Assembly (NCBI GenBank): GCA_044464765.1
Contig: JBIQKZ010000001.1
Location: forward strand, 124,001-188,000
Direction of reading: 5' to 3'
Source: JBIQKZ01 sp044464765
Lineage (GTDB): Bacteria > Pseudomonadota > Gammaproteobacteria > Burkholderiales > Burkholderiaceae_B
Length of the DNA: 64,000 nucleotides
In this document: piece after piece, positions 16,627 to 25,743 of the stretch
Position numbering within the stretch: position 1 is the stretch's first letter
Layout: the number at the start of each line of letters is the position of its first letter
Translations under genes and position numbers: made by a program
Notes under the pieces: generated by a model
The model's input: only the letters and a program-made list of their open reading frames with translations
Databases searched by the model: none
Told to the model about the DNA's origin: nothing

Positions 16627-16943
16627 TGAATGCCAACTGGCGCCACCCGATTCCCACGCCGGATTGCTATCTGATGAGCCGGATACTGTACGACATCCAT
16701 CACGAGCCCAGCCATTTGCAGCGCTATGTGGCGGATCCCGATGCCTATATGAAAGACATTCCTTTGAAGGCCGAATTGAAGGCCGCCATTCGCGACAACG
16801 ATATCGGCGTCATGTACCTGGAAGGCGTCAATCCTTTATTGCTGCGCGCGCATTGCCTGGGTTTGCGCATTCCAGAGCAAACCTTCGTGGCTTCCTTGCG
16901 GGCCATCGAGCCCGTGCTTGCCAACGAGGCGCGTCATGGCTGA
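16626..16943 (+). CDS. LigA-like alpha subunit of a class III extradiol dioxygenase
   Basis: A 105-residue helical protein of the LigA family, the small subunit that closes over the active site of protocatechuate 4,5-dioxygenase. Typical features are the Tyr/Arg-rich beginning (YLMSRILYDIH), RYVADPDAYMKDIPL, the central AAIRDNDIGVMYLEGVNPLLL and a C-terminal helix. The ATG at 16626 overlaps the upstream stop by one base, and the stop lies inside the first codons of the LigB-like gene, as expected for subunits made at equal levels. Confidence 0.85.
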   Translation: MNANWRHPIPTPDCYLMSRILYDIHHEPSHLQRYVADPDAYMKDIPLKAELKAAIRDNDIGVMYLEGVNPLLLRAHCLGLRIPEQTFVASLRAIEPVLANEARHG

Positions 16944-17769
16944 GATCGTCGGTGTGTTTGCCACCAGCCATACGCCGGTGATGCTGAATTTTCCCGATGC
17001 CATTGCCCGGCAAGACAGGGAAGACATCTTTGCGGCCTTCAAAGACATTGGCACACGGCTGCGCCAGGCCGATCCGCAGGCCGTCGTGGTGATTTCCGAT
17101 GACCACATCCACAACTTCTTTCTGGATAACCTGCCGGCGTTCTGCATCGGAACGACAGACTCCTACGCTTCGCCGGTGGAACATTGGCTGAAGGTCGATA
17201 AGCACGTGCTTAAAGGCGATAAGGCGCTTGGCGCTTATTTGCTGATGGAGGCGCTGGAAAACGGCTTCGATCCGGCCTTTTCCATGGATCTCACCCTGGA
17301 TCACGGCGTACTGACGCCGCTGCACCTGGCGGGTGTGGCGACGACGGTCAGCGTTGTGCCGGTGATGGTCAACTGCGTGCAGCCGCCGCTGCCGACCATG
17401 CGGCGGGCCTTCCAGTGGGGGCAGTTTCTGGGCGACGCATTACGGCGTTACGACGGCCTGGAGCGCGTGGCCGTCCTTGCCACCGGCGGGCTCAGCCACG
17501 ATATTTCCACGCCGCGCATGGGGATGGTTAACGAGACGTTTGACCGCGAATTCCTCAGGCTTCTTCAGCATGGGGATGCGAGCACGCTTCTGGCTTACGC
17601 GACAGATCATGTCGATGAGGCCGGCAACGGCGCCGAAGAAATCAGGACCTGGCTGATGGCGCACGGCGCGGCGGGCGATGCGGCTTTTCAAACCCATTAT
17701 TACCAGGCCATGCCCGCCTGGTATACAGGCATTGCGCTGGGAAGCTGGGCGCCAAAGGATGCGGCATGA
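16936..17769 (+). CDS. LigB-like catalytic subunit of a class III extradiol ring-cleavage dioxygenase
   Basis: A 277-residue LigB-family protein containing the non-haem Fe(II) site. His12 in ATSHTP occupies the place of LigB His12, and DDHIHNFF (His57/His59) corresponds to the second iron His. TLDHGVLTPL and TGGLSHDIS are the usual conserved blocks, the latter with the probable acid-base His. With the alpha subunit it would open a vicinal-diol ring next to one hydroxyl, using O2. The ATG at 16936 overlaps the alpha subunit by 8 nt and the stop overlaps the next hydrolase (ATGA). Its substrate is presumably the product of the flavin monooxygenase; whether carbocyclic or a hydroxypyridine cannot be decided from sequence. 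Confidence 0.87.
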   Translation: MAEIVGVFATSHTPVMLNFPDAIARQDREDIFAAFKDIGTRLRQADPQAVVVISDDHIHNFFLDNLPAFCIGTTDSYASPVEHWLKVDKHVLKGDKALGAYLLMEALENGFDPAFSMDLTLDHGVLTPLHLAGVATTVSVVPVMVNCVQPPLPTMRRAFQWGQFLGDALRRYDGLERVAVLATGGLSHDISTPRMGMVNETFDREFLRLLQHGDASTLLAYATDHVDEAGNGAEEIRTWLMAHGAAGDAAFQTHYYQAMPAWYTGIALGSWAPKDAA

Positions 17770-18581
17770 CGCATTGCGCTTATCGAGTCTATGGCGATCG
17801 CTACGCCGACCCGGTGGTGGTGTTGCATGCCATTGCGACCGACAGCCGGTTGTGGGCGCTGCAACTGCCCTTCTGGAGCATGGCCTTCAAGGTGATTGCG
17901 GTCGATCTTCCAGGACACGGCCAAAGCCCCGAGGTGGTTGGCCAGCCGTCGCTTGCCGATTACGCCGATTACGTGGCCGAAGTGCTGGACGAATTGGAAA
18001 TCGGGTCCGCGTCATTGGTTGGGTTGTCGCTGGGCGGGATGATTGCGCAAGCGTTTTCCCTGCGTTATCCCGGCCGCACCCGGTCCTTGGTGCTTGCGCA
18101 TGCAAGCGCCTGCACCAAGCCTGCAGTGCGGGGCATTTGGGACGGGCGAATCCAGCAATTCGAACAAGATGGCTTGATTGCGCAGATCCCGGCAACGCTC
18201 GAGCGCTGGCTTACCCGCTCGTTTGCCATGGCGTCGCCGCTGACGCTGGACTGGCTTTCGGAAATCATTCAGCGCACCACCGACCGTGGCTATGTGGCGG
18301 CCATTCGCGCCATCCAGGACCTGGATCACCAAGAGCAGTTGCCGAAGATCAAGGCGCCGGTCCTGGTGGTGGCGGGCGAGGCCGATTCAGCGGTTCCTCC
18401 GGCCGCGGCGGCCTTGATGGTCGACAAGCTGCCCAATGCGCGCTTGGTGGTGCTGGATAATACCGCCCACCTTGGCAATATCGAACAACCCGTGCGTTTC
18501 ACCGAGGTTGTCGGCTCGTTCCTGAACCAGGCGCACAGCGATCAAGGAAGTGGAAACAGAACAATGGAGACAACACTATGA
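17766..18581 (+). CDS. Alpha/beta hydrolase, 3-oxoadipate enol-lactonase (PcaD)-like
   Basis: A 271-residue classical alpha/beta hydrolase. HAIATDSRLWALQ (21-33) resembles the PcaD oxyanion region, the nucleophile is Ser88 in VGLSLGGM, the acid is probably the Asp in AGEADSAVPP, and the base is the His in NTAHLGN. In this operon it most likely hydrolyses the ring-cleavage product or an amide/lactone derived from it. The start overlaps the LigB-like stop, and the stop overlaps the molybdenum hydroxylase large subunit, so translation is coupled throughout. Confidence 0.83.
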   Translation: MTHCAYRVYGDRYADPVVVLHAIATDSRLWALQLPFWSMAFKVIAVDLPGHGQSPEVVGQPSLADYADYVAEVLDELEIGSASLVGLSLGGMIAQAFSLRYPGRTRSLVLAHASACTKPAVRGIWDGRIQQFEQDGLIAQIPATLERWLTRSFAMASPLTLDWLSEIIQRTTDRGYVAAIRAIQDLDHQEQLPKIKAPVLVVAGEADSAVPPAAAALMVDKLPNARLVVLDNTAHLGNIEQPVRFTEVVGSFLNQAHSDQGSGNRTMETTL

Positions 18582-20929
18582 GCGATATGATGCAGTTCGC
18601 GAAAGCGGGGATAGGCCAGCCTGTGCGGCGTACGGAAGATCGCCGCTTCCTGACGGGGGCCGGTCGGTACGTCGATGACCTGGTGGTGCCGGGCACGGTG
18701 TATGGCATCACGCTTCTGTCGCCCTATGCCCATGCCCGCATTGTCTCGATCGATGTGTCGCAGGCCTTGCAGGCGCCCGGTGTGCTTTGCGTGCTTACCG
18801 GACAGGACGCCGTTGCCGACGGCCTGGGCGGCATGCCTCCCTTGTTCATGCCCGAGGACGCGGGCGGTCCCAAGGGCTACCGCACGGCGCGGCCCCTGCT
18901 GGCGGTGGACAAGGTGCGCTGCGTGGGCGATCGGGTGGCCTTCATTGTGGCCGAGACGGCGGATCAGGCGCGCGATGCGGCGGAACTGATCGAGATTGAC
19001 TACGAATCACTGGACGCGGTGGTGGCGCTGGACGATGCCGTCATAGAAGGCGCGCCGCTGATCTGGGACGAGGCGCCGGGCAACAAGTGCTGCATGGTGA
19101 TGTTTGGCGACGAACAGAAAACAGACGAGGCGTTTGCGCAGGCCGCGCACACCATCGACATCAGGCTGGAAAGCAATCGCCTGTCGGCGAACTCGCTTGA
19201 GCCGCGTGCCTGTCTTGGACAATACAACGCGTTCGACGATTTCTACACCTTGCACACCAGCTCGCAAAACCCTCATGGCGCGCGGTCCATGTTGTGTTCA
19301 ACGGTGTTCCATATACCCGAAAGCAGCATGCGGGTGGTGTCTCCCGACGTGGGTGGCGGCTTCGGCATGAAAGCCGACCCCTATCCGGAAGATGGTCTGG
19401 TGCTGTGGGCCGCTCGCCGTGTTGGCCGTCCGGTGAAGTGGACGGCAACGCGCAGTGAAAGTCTGCAAGGCGACAACCATGGGCGTGATCAGGTGGTGAA
19501 GGCCCAGATGGCCCTGGACACGGAGGGAAAAATCCTGGGGGTGCGGGTCAGGTCGATGCATGCGTTTGGGGCGTATGTGGTGTCCGCCGCCGTCGCTCCA
19601 CTGACGTTCGCGATGCGCTTTGTGCCAAGCGTCTATGACGTCAAAGCCTATCACGCCGTCAATCTGGGCATCTTCACCAATACGTCGCCTACAGGCCCCT
19701 ACCGTGGCGCGGGGCGACCCGAAGCCACTTATCTGATTGAGCGTTTGATGGACAAGGCGGCCTGGGCGCTGAACCTGGATCCTGCCGAAATCCGGCGCCG
19801 CAATTTGATCCAGCCCGACCAAATGCCGTATTCCACGCACACCGGTTTCGTCTACGATAGCGGCGACTTCCCGGCGGCCCTGGAAGAATGCACGGCGATG
19901 TCCGATCAACCGGGCTATGCCGCGCGCAAGGCGGCATCCGAGCAAAACGGCTTGCTGCGTGGCCGGGGCATTGCCATGTTTATCGAGCAGGGCGGCATCT
20001 TCAACGATCAAATGACGATTCGCTTCAGCCCCGCAGGTGATGTCAGCATCCTCGCAGGGCTGCATTCGCACGGGCAGAGCCATGCCACGGTGTTTCCGCA
20101 ACTGGTGTCCGAATGGTTGGGCGTGCCGTATGAATCGATCCGTTATGTTCAAGGCGACACAGACAAGGTTCCTTATGGCCGGGGCACCTACGCGGCCCGC
20201 TCCTCCATGATCGGAGGCTGCGCATTGCGGATTGCGGCGGATGCAATTATCGAGAAAACGCGCGAGGCGGCCGCGGTTCTATTGCAAGTGGCGGCGTCCG
20301 ACCTCCGGTACGAGAACGGCGTCTTTCATGCCGGCGATGACAAGAGCATTTCCCTGCCCAAGGCGGCCCAGGCGTTTTTCATCAAGGCCGGCCCTTTATC
20401 CAAGCTGGGTGTGGGCCTGGAGGCTTCCGGCGCCTGGAGCGCCGACGCACCGAATTTTCCCAATGGCTGCCATATCTGCGAGGTCGAGATCGATCCCCGC
20501 ACGGGCGTGGTTCGAATCGACCGCTATAACGCGGTGGACGATGCCGGCCGCATTTTGAATCCGCTGATCTGCGAAGGCCAGACGCATGGAGCCGTGGCGC
20601 AAGGCATAGGGCAGGCCTTGTTGGAGCATGTTGTCTATGATCGCGAATCGGGCCAACTGGTGACGGGTAGCTTCATGGATTACGGGATGCCCAGGGCGGA
20701 CGATATTCCGCTGATGAATCTGAAGCTTGTCGAGGTGCCCAGTACGACCAATCCGCTGGGTGTCAAAGGTGTTGCGGAGTCGGGCACGATTGCCGCGCCG
20801 CCGACGGTCATGAATGCGGTTCTAGATGCCTTAAGGCCGTTGGGCGTTACTCATCTTGACATGCCTGCCACCCCGCTGAAGGTGTGGCAGGCGATACAAG
20901 CGGCGCAGACGCAAGCCGGCGCCCAATGA
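18578..20929 (+). CDS. Molybdenum hydroxylase large (molybdopterin-binding) subunit, xanthine dehydrogenase/CoxL family
   Basis: A 783-residue catalytic subunit. QPVRRTEDRRFLTGAGRYVDD is reduced here to its landmarks R-R-x-E-D-x-R-F-L-x-G at residues 15-26, the family's N-terminal signature. VVSPDVGGGFGMK and TGPYRGAGRPEATYLIERLMD (P-Y-R-G-A-G-R-P-E core) bind the cofactor, and GVKGVAESGTIAAPP near 730 carries the catalytic Glu. Such enzymes hydroxylate a ring carbon next to nitrogen, or an aldehyde, with water as oxygen donor. The order large subunit, binding protein, FeS subunit, FAD subunit is unusual because a transport gene interrupts the enzyme genes. GGAGA precedes the ATG by about 8 nt. 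XdhC at 26734 is the likely maturation partner. Confidence 0.92.
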   Translation: MSDMMQFAKAGIGQPVRRTEDRRFLTGAGRYVDDLVVPGTVYGITLLSPYAHARIVSIDVSQALQAPGVLCVLTGQDAVADGLGGMPPLFMPEDAGGPKGYRTARPLLAVDKVRCVGDRVAFIVAETADQARDAAELIEIDYESLDAVVALDDAVIEGAPLIWDEAPGNKCCMVMFGDEQKTDEAFAQAAHTIDIRLESNRLSANSLEPRACLGQYNAFDDFYTLHTSSQNPHGARSMLCSTVFHIPESSMRVVSPDVGGGFGMKADPYPEDGLVLWAARRVGRPVKWTATRSESLQGDNHGRDQVVKAQMALDTEGKILGVRVRSMHAFGAYVVSAAVAPLTFAMRFVPSVYDVKAYHAVNLGIFTNTSPTGPYRGAGRPEATYLIERLMDKAAWALNLDPAEIRRRNLIQPDQMPYSTHTGFVYDSGDFPAALEECTAMSDQPGYAARKAASEQNGLLRGRGIAMFIEQGGIFNDQMTIRFSPAGDVSILAGLHSHGQSHATVFPQLVSEWLGVPYESIRYVQGDTDKVPYGRGTYAARSSMIGGCALRIAADAIIEKTREAAAVLLQVAASDLRYENGVFHAGDDKSISLPKAAQAFFIKAGPLSKLGVGLEASGAWSADAPNFPNGCHICEVEIDPRTGVVRIDRYNAVDDAGRILNPLICEGQTHGAVAQGIGQALLEHVVYDRESGQLVTGSFMDYGMPRADDIPLMNLKLVEVPSTTNPLGVKGVAESGTIAAPPTVMNAVLDALRPLGVTHLDMPATPLKVWQAIQAAQTQAGAQ

Positions 20930-20995
20930 TGTAGAAGTATGGCGGGAAAAGTGTAGTTTAGTTTCAAAACTTATAACTCTCTGGAGACATGAATC

Positions 20996-21907
20996 ATGAA
21001 CAAACTCTTTAAATGGGCAGTAACCACAGCGGCGGGGTTGATGACCTGCGTCGCCTTCGCACAGCCAACCAAGGTGGCCTTGGGCTATCCGCCCGCGGCG
21101 GACTGGCTGCCGGCCATGGTGGCAAAGGACACGGGGATTTTCGAGAAGAACGGTCTTGATGTGTCGCTGGACAAAATCGCCATTGTGTCGAACATTCCCG
21201 CGGCCATCATGGCCGGAAGCTTGAATATTGGCGCGGTGACGCCGACCATGCTGATCGATACGTCGAACTCCGGCCTGGACCTTGTGGCGGTTGTTGGGGC
21301 CACGCGATTCGTGAAGGACCCCGCCGGGCTAAGCATTGTCGCCCGTAAAGGGGCGGGTATCAAGACCGCCAAAGACATGGAAGGCAAGAAGGTTGGCATT
21401 CCGGGAATTCGCAGTGTGGCCGACGTTATGTTCCGCAAGTGGCTGATGCAGAATGACGTCGATGTTTCCAAGGTGTCGATTGTTGAAGTCTCATTTCCTC
21501 AAATGAAAGATTTGCTGAAAGCCGGCACGGTGGATGCCGTACCTGTATTGGAACCGTTCCGCGCAGGGATCCTGGCCGATGAAACCGGATACTGGGTGTC
21601 GGACTACATGGCCGAAGTCAACCCCGATATATTGGGCGTGATGTGGGCCGCCAGCCGTTCGTGGCTGGACAAGAACCCCACCGTGGCCCCGGCTTTCAAG
21701 AAGTCGATCGCAGAAGGGGTGGAATTCATCCACGCCAACCCTGAAAAAGCACGGGAAATCGAGAAGAAGTACCTTGGCTTCAACACCAAACTGGCCATTC
21801 CTTACTCGCTTACCCTGGATCCCGCTGAGTTCGAGTTCTATGCCAAACTGTTCCACGAGACCGGGTTTGTCGACAAGGTGGCCGATACGTCCAAGTTGAT
21901 CTACTAG
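20996..21907 (+). CDS. ABC transporter substrate-binding protein, SsuA/NMT1 family
   Basis: A 303-residue periplasmic binding protein with a Sec signal peptide (MNKLFKWAVTTAAGLMTCVAFA, cleavage after about residue 22). The mature part shows the NMT1/SsuA pattern: LGYPPAADWLPAMVAKDTGIF, AAIMAGSLNIGAVTPTMLID, and DMEGKKVGIPGIRSVADVMF. It would capture the operon's substrate for the ATPase and two permeases encoded downstream at 23193-25572. It sits between the large and small hydroxylase subunits, after the longest gap inside the operon (66 nt), with GGAGA before the ATG. That gap could hold an internal promoter, though none is clear. Confidence 0.9.
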   Translation: MNKLFKWAVTTAAGLMTCVAFAQPTKVALGYPPAADWLPAMVAKDTGIFEKNGLDVSLDKIAIVSNIPAAIMAGSLNIGAVTPTMLIDTSNSGLDLVAVVGATRFVKDPAGLSIVARKGAGIKTAKDMEGKKVGIPGIRSVADVMFRKWLMQNDVDVSKVSIVEVSFPQMKDLLKAGTVDAVPVLEPFRAGILADETGYWVSDYMAEVNPDILGVMWAASRSWLDKNPTVAPAFKKSIAEGVEFIHANPEKAREIEKKYLGFNTKLAIPYSLTLDPAEFEFYAKLFHETGFVDKVADTSKLIY

Positions 21908-21916
21908 GAAAGAATC

Positions 21917-22384
21917 ATGCAGGTTTCATTGACGGTTAATGGGCGTCCTGTGACAAGCGACGTCGAGGGGCGCACCTTGTTGTCGGATCTTTTGCGTGAC
22001 CGGCTGGGTCTGACCGGCACCCATCGTGGCTGCGACACCGCGCAATGCGGCGCGTGCACAGTCCACGTGGATGGTCGCGCGGTCAAGTCGTGCAATCTGC
22101 TGGCCATGCAAGCCGAAGGCTGCGATGTCGTCACGATCGAGGGCATTGCGTCGCCGGACGGAACTTTGCACCCCATGCAAGAAACCTTTCGCGACTGCCA
22201 TGGCTTGCAGTGCGGTTACTGCACGCCGGGCATGGTGATGGCGGCCATCGATCTGACACGTCGTCATCCGGAACCTGACGACGCCACGATTCGGGCCGGC
22301 CTGGAAGGCAATCTGTGCCGATGCACGGGGTATGAAAACATTGTGCGCGCAGTGACGGCGGCGTCGAGCCAGACGACCGCCTAG
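21917..22384 (+). CDS. Molybdenum hydroxylase small subunit, 2x[2Fe-2S]
   Basis: A 155-residue iron-sulfur subunit. The N-terminal plant-ferredoxin-type cluster is bound by the Cys residues in GCDTAQCGACTVHVDG plus KSCNLL, and the C-terminal helical cluster by CGYCTPGM and GNLCRCTGYENI. All eight cysteines are present. It passes electrons from the molybdenum centre to the FAD subunit. It is one of the three structural genes of the hydroxylase, 9 nt after the binding-protein gene. Confidence 0.95.
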   Translation: MQVSLTVNGRPVTSDVEGRTLLSDLLRDRLGLTGTHRGCDTAQCGACTVHVDGRAVKSCNLLAMQAEGCDVVTIEGIASPDGTLHPMQETFRDCHGLQCGYCTPGMVMAAIDLTRRHPEPDDATIRAGLEGNLCRCTGYENIVRAVTAASSQTTA

Positions 22385-22395
22385 GAGGAAGGGAC

Positions 22396-23196
22396 ATGTA
22401 CGCAGTAGATTATCATCGGGCCGCGTCTTTGCAGGATGCTGAAAGCGTGCTTGCCAACCATGCCGAAGGCATGATCTTGGCGGGTGGGCAAACCCTGCTG
22501 GGGTCCTTGAAGCTCAGGCTGGCCCAGCCCGAAATCCTGATTGACCTTGGGGCCGTTCCGGAACTGCGCGGCATCGAGGTTGCGGCGGACGGCACGGTAG
22601 CGGTGGGGGCCATGACGCGGCACGCGCAAGTGGCCGCGTCGCCCGAAGTCCAGCGCGCCATACCGTCGCTGGCCAGCCTGGCCGGCCATATTGGCGATCC
22701 GCAGGTGCGCAATTGCGGAACGATCGGTGGATCGTTGGCCAACAATGATCCCGCCGCCGACTATCCCGCGGCGGTCCTGGGATTGGGGGCCACGGTCGTG
22801 ACCCAGCGGCGCGAAATCGCCGCCGACGATTTTTTCCTGGGCATGTTCGAAACAGCGCTCCAGGAAGGCGAGATCATCAAGAAAGTGGTGTTTCCCGCCC
22901 CCCGTCGGTCTGCTTACGTCAAGTTCAAGCACCCGGCCTCGCGTTTCGCCATTGTGGGAGTGTTGGTGGCGGACACGGCCCAGGGCATCAGGGTGGCGGT
23001 TACGGGCGCCGGCCCGGTGGTGTTTCGCGCCACCGCCATAGAGCAGGCCTTGAGTCAGCGGTTCGATCCCGAGGCGCTGGCGGACATCCATCTTGACGAC
23101 GCCGAGCTTAATAATGATCTTCACGCCACGGCGGCCTATCGGGCCAATCTGGCAACAGTACTTGCGCAGCGTGCGGTGCAGGCGGTGCTTGCATGA
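22396..23196 (+). CDS. Molybdenum hydroxylase medium (FAD-binding) subunit, CoxM family
   Basis: A 266-residue flavin subunit. FAD contacts are the AGGQTLLG loop (residues ~29-36) and GHIGDPQVRNCGTIGGSLAN (~97-116), the two signatures of the CoxM/KdhA family. It reoxidises the FeS subunit and delivers electrons to an unknown acceptor. A strong AGGAGG lies 11 nt upstream of the ATG. The stop overlaps the ABC ATPase start (ATGA), tying enzyme and importer synthesis together. Confidence 0.94.
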   Translation: MYAVDYHRAASLQDAESVLANHAEGMILAGGQTLLGSLKLRLAQPEILIDLGAVPELRGIEVAADGTVAVGAMTRHAQVAASPEVQRAIPSLASLAGHIGDPQVRNCGTIGGSLANNDPAADYPAAVLGLGATVVTQRREIAADDFFLGMFETALQEGEIIKKVVFPAPRRSAYVKFKHPASRFAIVGVLVADTAQGIRVAVTGAGPVVFRATAIEQALSQRFDPEALADIHLDDAELNNDLHATAAYRANLATVLAQRAVQAVLA

Positions 23197-24041
23197 AGGA
23201 ACACACACGCAGCGCACCCGGTTCGACGTCCACCGCAGCGGCGATCCAGGAATCAAGCCGCAATGCCGTGCCGCCCCAGATCGCCATCAGCACCAACGAA
23301 TTGACCATGGCCTTTGGTCACGGCGGGGCGCGGCGCACGATTATCGACGCAATGAGCTTCCAGGTCAGACAAGGCGAATTTCTTTGCATCGTGGGGGCTT
23401 CCGGATGCGGGAAAACCACTCTGCTCAGACTGCTCGCCGGCCTGGCGCGCCCAACGGGCGGGAGCGTTGAATTCATGGGGCAGACGGTGCTCGAGCCCGC
23501 ACGCGAACGCGCCATTGTTTTCCAGGATTACGGCCGGGCCTTGCTGCCCTGGCGCACGGTTGGCGGCAATATTGCGCTGGCGCTCGAGACCTGCGGCGTT
23601 CCCAAGGACAGGCACGACGGCCGTATCCGTGAACTGGCCGCCACCATGGGCCTTTCGCACGCCATTGACCACTATCCCGTCCAGTTGTCCGGCGGAATGC
23701 AGCAGCGGGTGCAGATTGCCCGCTGCCTTGCGCAAGAACCTACCCTGCTGCTTATGGACGAGCCTTTCGGCGCCCTGGATGCCATTACCCGGCAAGGGCT
23801 GCAGGACGAGGTCGCCCGGCTGGCGCTTGAGCGCGGCACGACGGTGGTGTTCATCACCCACGACCTGGAAGAGGCGATCTACCTGGGCGACCGGGTGGTC
23901 GTGCTGGCGGCCAACCCCGGGCGCATCATCGAGGATATCGATATTGATATCCCACGGCCCAGGAACCAGTTGACCACCCGTGAAGATTCGCGCTTCCTGG
24001 CGCATCGCCATCATGTCTATGGCTTGATGGAGGGCCATTGA
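23193..24041 (+). CDS. ABC transporter ATP-binding protein, SsuB/TauB type
   Basis: A 282-residue ATPase with Walker A GASGCGKTT, Q-loop VFQDYGRALLPWRTV, signature LSGGMQQRVQIARCL, Walker B LLLMDEPFGALD and H-loop ITHDLEEA. The first ~30 residues are an unconserved, polar extension. It energises the two permeases that follow for uptake of the cluster's substrate. It overlaps both neighbours (ATGA upstream, TGATG downstream). Confidence 0.93.
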   Translation: MKEHTRSAPGSTSTAAAIQESSRNAVPPQIAISTNELTMAFGHGGARRTIIDAMSFQVRQGEFLCIVGASGCGKTTLLRLLAGLARPTGGSVEFMGQTVLEPARERAIVFQDYGRALLPWRTVGGNIALALETCGVPKDRHDGRIRELAATMGLSHAIDHYPVQLSGGMQQRVQIARCLAQEPTLLLMDEPFGALDAITRQGLQDEVARLALERGTTVVFITHDLEEAIYLGDRVVVLAANPGRIIEDIDIDIPRPRNQLTTREDSRFLAHRHHVYGLMEGH

Positions 24042-24808
24042 TGAGGGGCGGATTAGTCGGCGTCATTGTCCCCGTGGCCATTTTGCTGGCCTGGGAAGGG
24101 CTGTGGCATATCCCGGGCGCGCGCATGGAGTCCTTGTCTCATCCTGCGGCTGTCTTCCAGGCCTTGCTCCACGGTTTGCTGGACGGCACTATTCTTACGT
24201 CCACCTATCAGACGTTCCAGGCCGCCCTGCTGGGTTTTGCCATTGCCTCCATTCTGGGCATTGTGGTGGGCGTTTTCCTTGGTCTTGCGCCCAGCGTTGA
24301 GCGCATCGTGGGGCCGTCCATCGACGCCATGCGGCCCGTGCCGTCGGTCGCCCTGATTCCCTTGTCCTTAATGATCTTCGGGTTTGGGGTTCGCATGGAG
24401 GCCTTGGTCGTCGCCTTTGCTTGTGTCTGGCCGGTGCTGATCATCACGGTGTCGGCGGTGCGCGGCATTGATACTGAATTATTGAACGTAGCCCGGGTGT
24501 TGCAGATGACCATGGTGGATCGCGTGCGCAAGATTATTCTTCCCGCAGCGTTGGCGCGCATTGCGGTGGGGCTGCAGCTGGCGCTGGCGATTTCGCTGGT
24601 GGTGGCGGTTACGGTTGAAATTGTCTTGAATCCGCGCGGCCTGGGTCATGGGATGATGTCCGCGCAGCAGGCGATGCGGTTTGACCAGATGTATGCCCAG
24701 TTGCTGTGGATCGGCGTGGTTGGCTGGGCCTTAAGCTATCTGGGCCAGGCTTTCCTGGACGCGTGTTCGCCCGTGCAGCGGGTCAGTCGGATAAAGGGGC
24801 GGGAATGA
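24041..24808 (+). CDS. ABC transporter permease, SsuC/TauC type (first of two)
   Basis: A 255-residue inner-membrane permease with about six hydrophobic segments and the EAA loop (ELLNVARVLQMTMVDRVRKIILP) that contacts the ATPase. The ATG at 24041 shares its A with the upstream stop codon; a TTG one codon earlier is less likely. It pairs with the next permease to form a heterodimeric channel. Confidence 0.9.
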   Translation: MRGGLVGVIVPVAILLAWEGLWHIPGARMESLSHPAAVFQALLHGLLDGTILTSTYQTFQAALLGFAIASILGIVVGVFLGLAPSVERIVGPSIDAMRPVPSVALIPLSLMIFGFGVRMEALVVAFACVWPVLIITVSAVRGIDTELLNVARVLQMTMVDRVRKIILPAALARIAVGLQLALAISLVVAVTVEIVLNPRGLGHGMMSAQQAMRFDQMYAQLLWIGVVGWALSYLGQAFLDACSPVQRVSRIKGRE

Positions 24809-25572
24809 GCGCAAGAAGTCGTTGGGTGGACCGTATCGGCGCCGTGGTGTTTGCCTTGGCCATGGTGGGCTTGTGGCAGCTATTGTCGATGTTTAATGTC
24901 ATTTCCCCTTTGTTTTTTCCCTCGCCGTCCCGTACCTTGCTCGAGCTGCTGGGGCAGATTCTTGACGGAAGCTTGTGGGAGCCCTTGTCCGAAACCGTCA
25001 TGCGCATGATTTACGGCTGGGTGGTGGCTTCTTTGCTGGGCGTCGTCCTGGGGGCGCTCATCGCCGGCTCACCGATCACCAGACGGCTGTTGAACCCGAC
25101 CCTGGAGTACCTGCGGCCCATGCCAGCCTCTGCCATTATCCCTGTCGCCATCCTGGCTTTCGGTTTGTCCAACCAGATGTCCACGGCGGTTATTGCGTTC
25201 GGCTCCATTTGGCCGGTGTTGCTGGCCGCGATCCAGGGGTTTTCAACCGTTGAGCCCAGGCTGTATGAAATGGCTGCCGCCTTGCGCATGAGCAACTGGG
25301 ATCGCTTCTTCAAGGTTTCCCTGCCTAGCGCCATGCCCGATATTCTGGCCGGTGCGCGCGTCGGCCTTGCGGTTGCGTTGATCCTGGCGGTTGTCACCGA
25401 GATGCAGGCGTCGCTGCCTGGGCTGGGCCGCAATATCCTGATGGCGCAACGCTCCTTCCGCACACCGGAGCTGTACGCCGGGGTGATCATGTTGGGTGCG
25501 ATCGGCTTTGTCGCATCGTGGCTGCTGCTCTTGCTGGAGCGGCGCATGCTGAAGTGGCAGCGGCGCGATTAA
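24805..25572 (+). CDS. ABC transporter permease, SsuC/TauC type (second of two)
   Basis: A 255-residue permease, a diverged relative of the preceding one, with the EAA-loop segment LYEMAAALRMSNWDRFFKVSLP. The ATG at 24805 overlaps the previous stop (ATGA), which fixes the start. SsuA-type importers usually use one permease gene as a homodimer; two permease genes imply a heterodimer. This is the last gene of the long plus-strand operon. Confidence 0.9.
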   Translation: MSARSRWVDRIGAVVFALAMVGLWQLLSMFNVISPLFFPSPSRTLLELLGQILDGSLWEPLSETVMRMIYGWVVASLLGVVLGALIAGSPITRRLLNPTLEYLRPMPASAIIPVAILAFGLSNQMSTAVIAFGSIWPVLLAAIQGFSTVEPRLYEMAAALRMSNWDRFFKVSLPSAMPDILAGARVGLAVALILAVVTEMQASLPGLGRNILMAQRSFRTPELYAGVIMLGAIGFVASWLLLLLERRMLKWQRRD

Positions 25573-25743
25573 CGCGTCGAATGCGACGTCGTGGGCATAC
25601 GAAGGGTTGGCTTGGGGCAAATACGCCTATACTATTGAAAAACAATCCAAATTTAGCGCCCGATTGCGCACATCAGTACAACCATAACACGCCGAATCGG
25701 GATTAGAGACAACACCTGCCGCGTCACTATAGGTGCAAGGAGA
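25573..25743. promoter_or_regulatory. Upstream region of the AraC-family regulator
   Basis: These 171 nt hold a TATACT -10-like box at 25628-25633 with TTGGCT at 25607-25612 (15-nt spacer, short). The overlapping element GGCAAATACGCCTAT (25616-25630) is similar to one upstream of the operon at 15396. AAGGAG at 25737-25742 is only 1 nt from the annotated ATG, unusually close. Confidence 0.35.
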
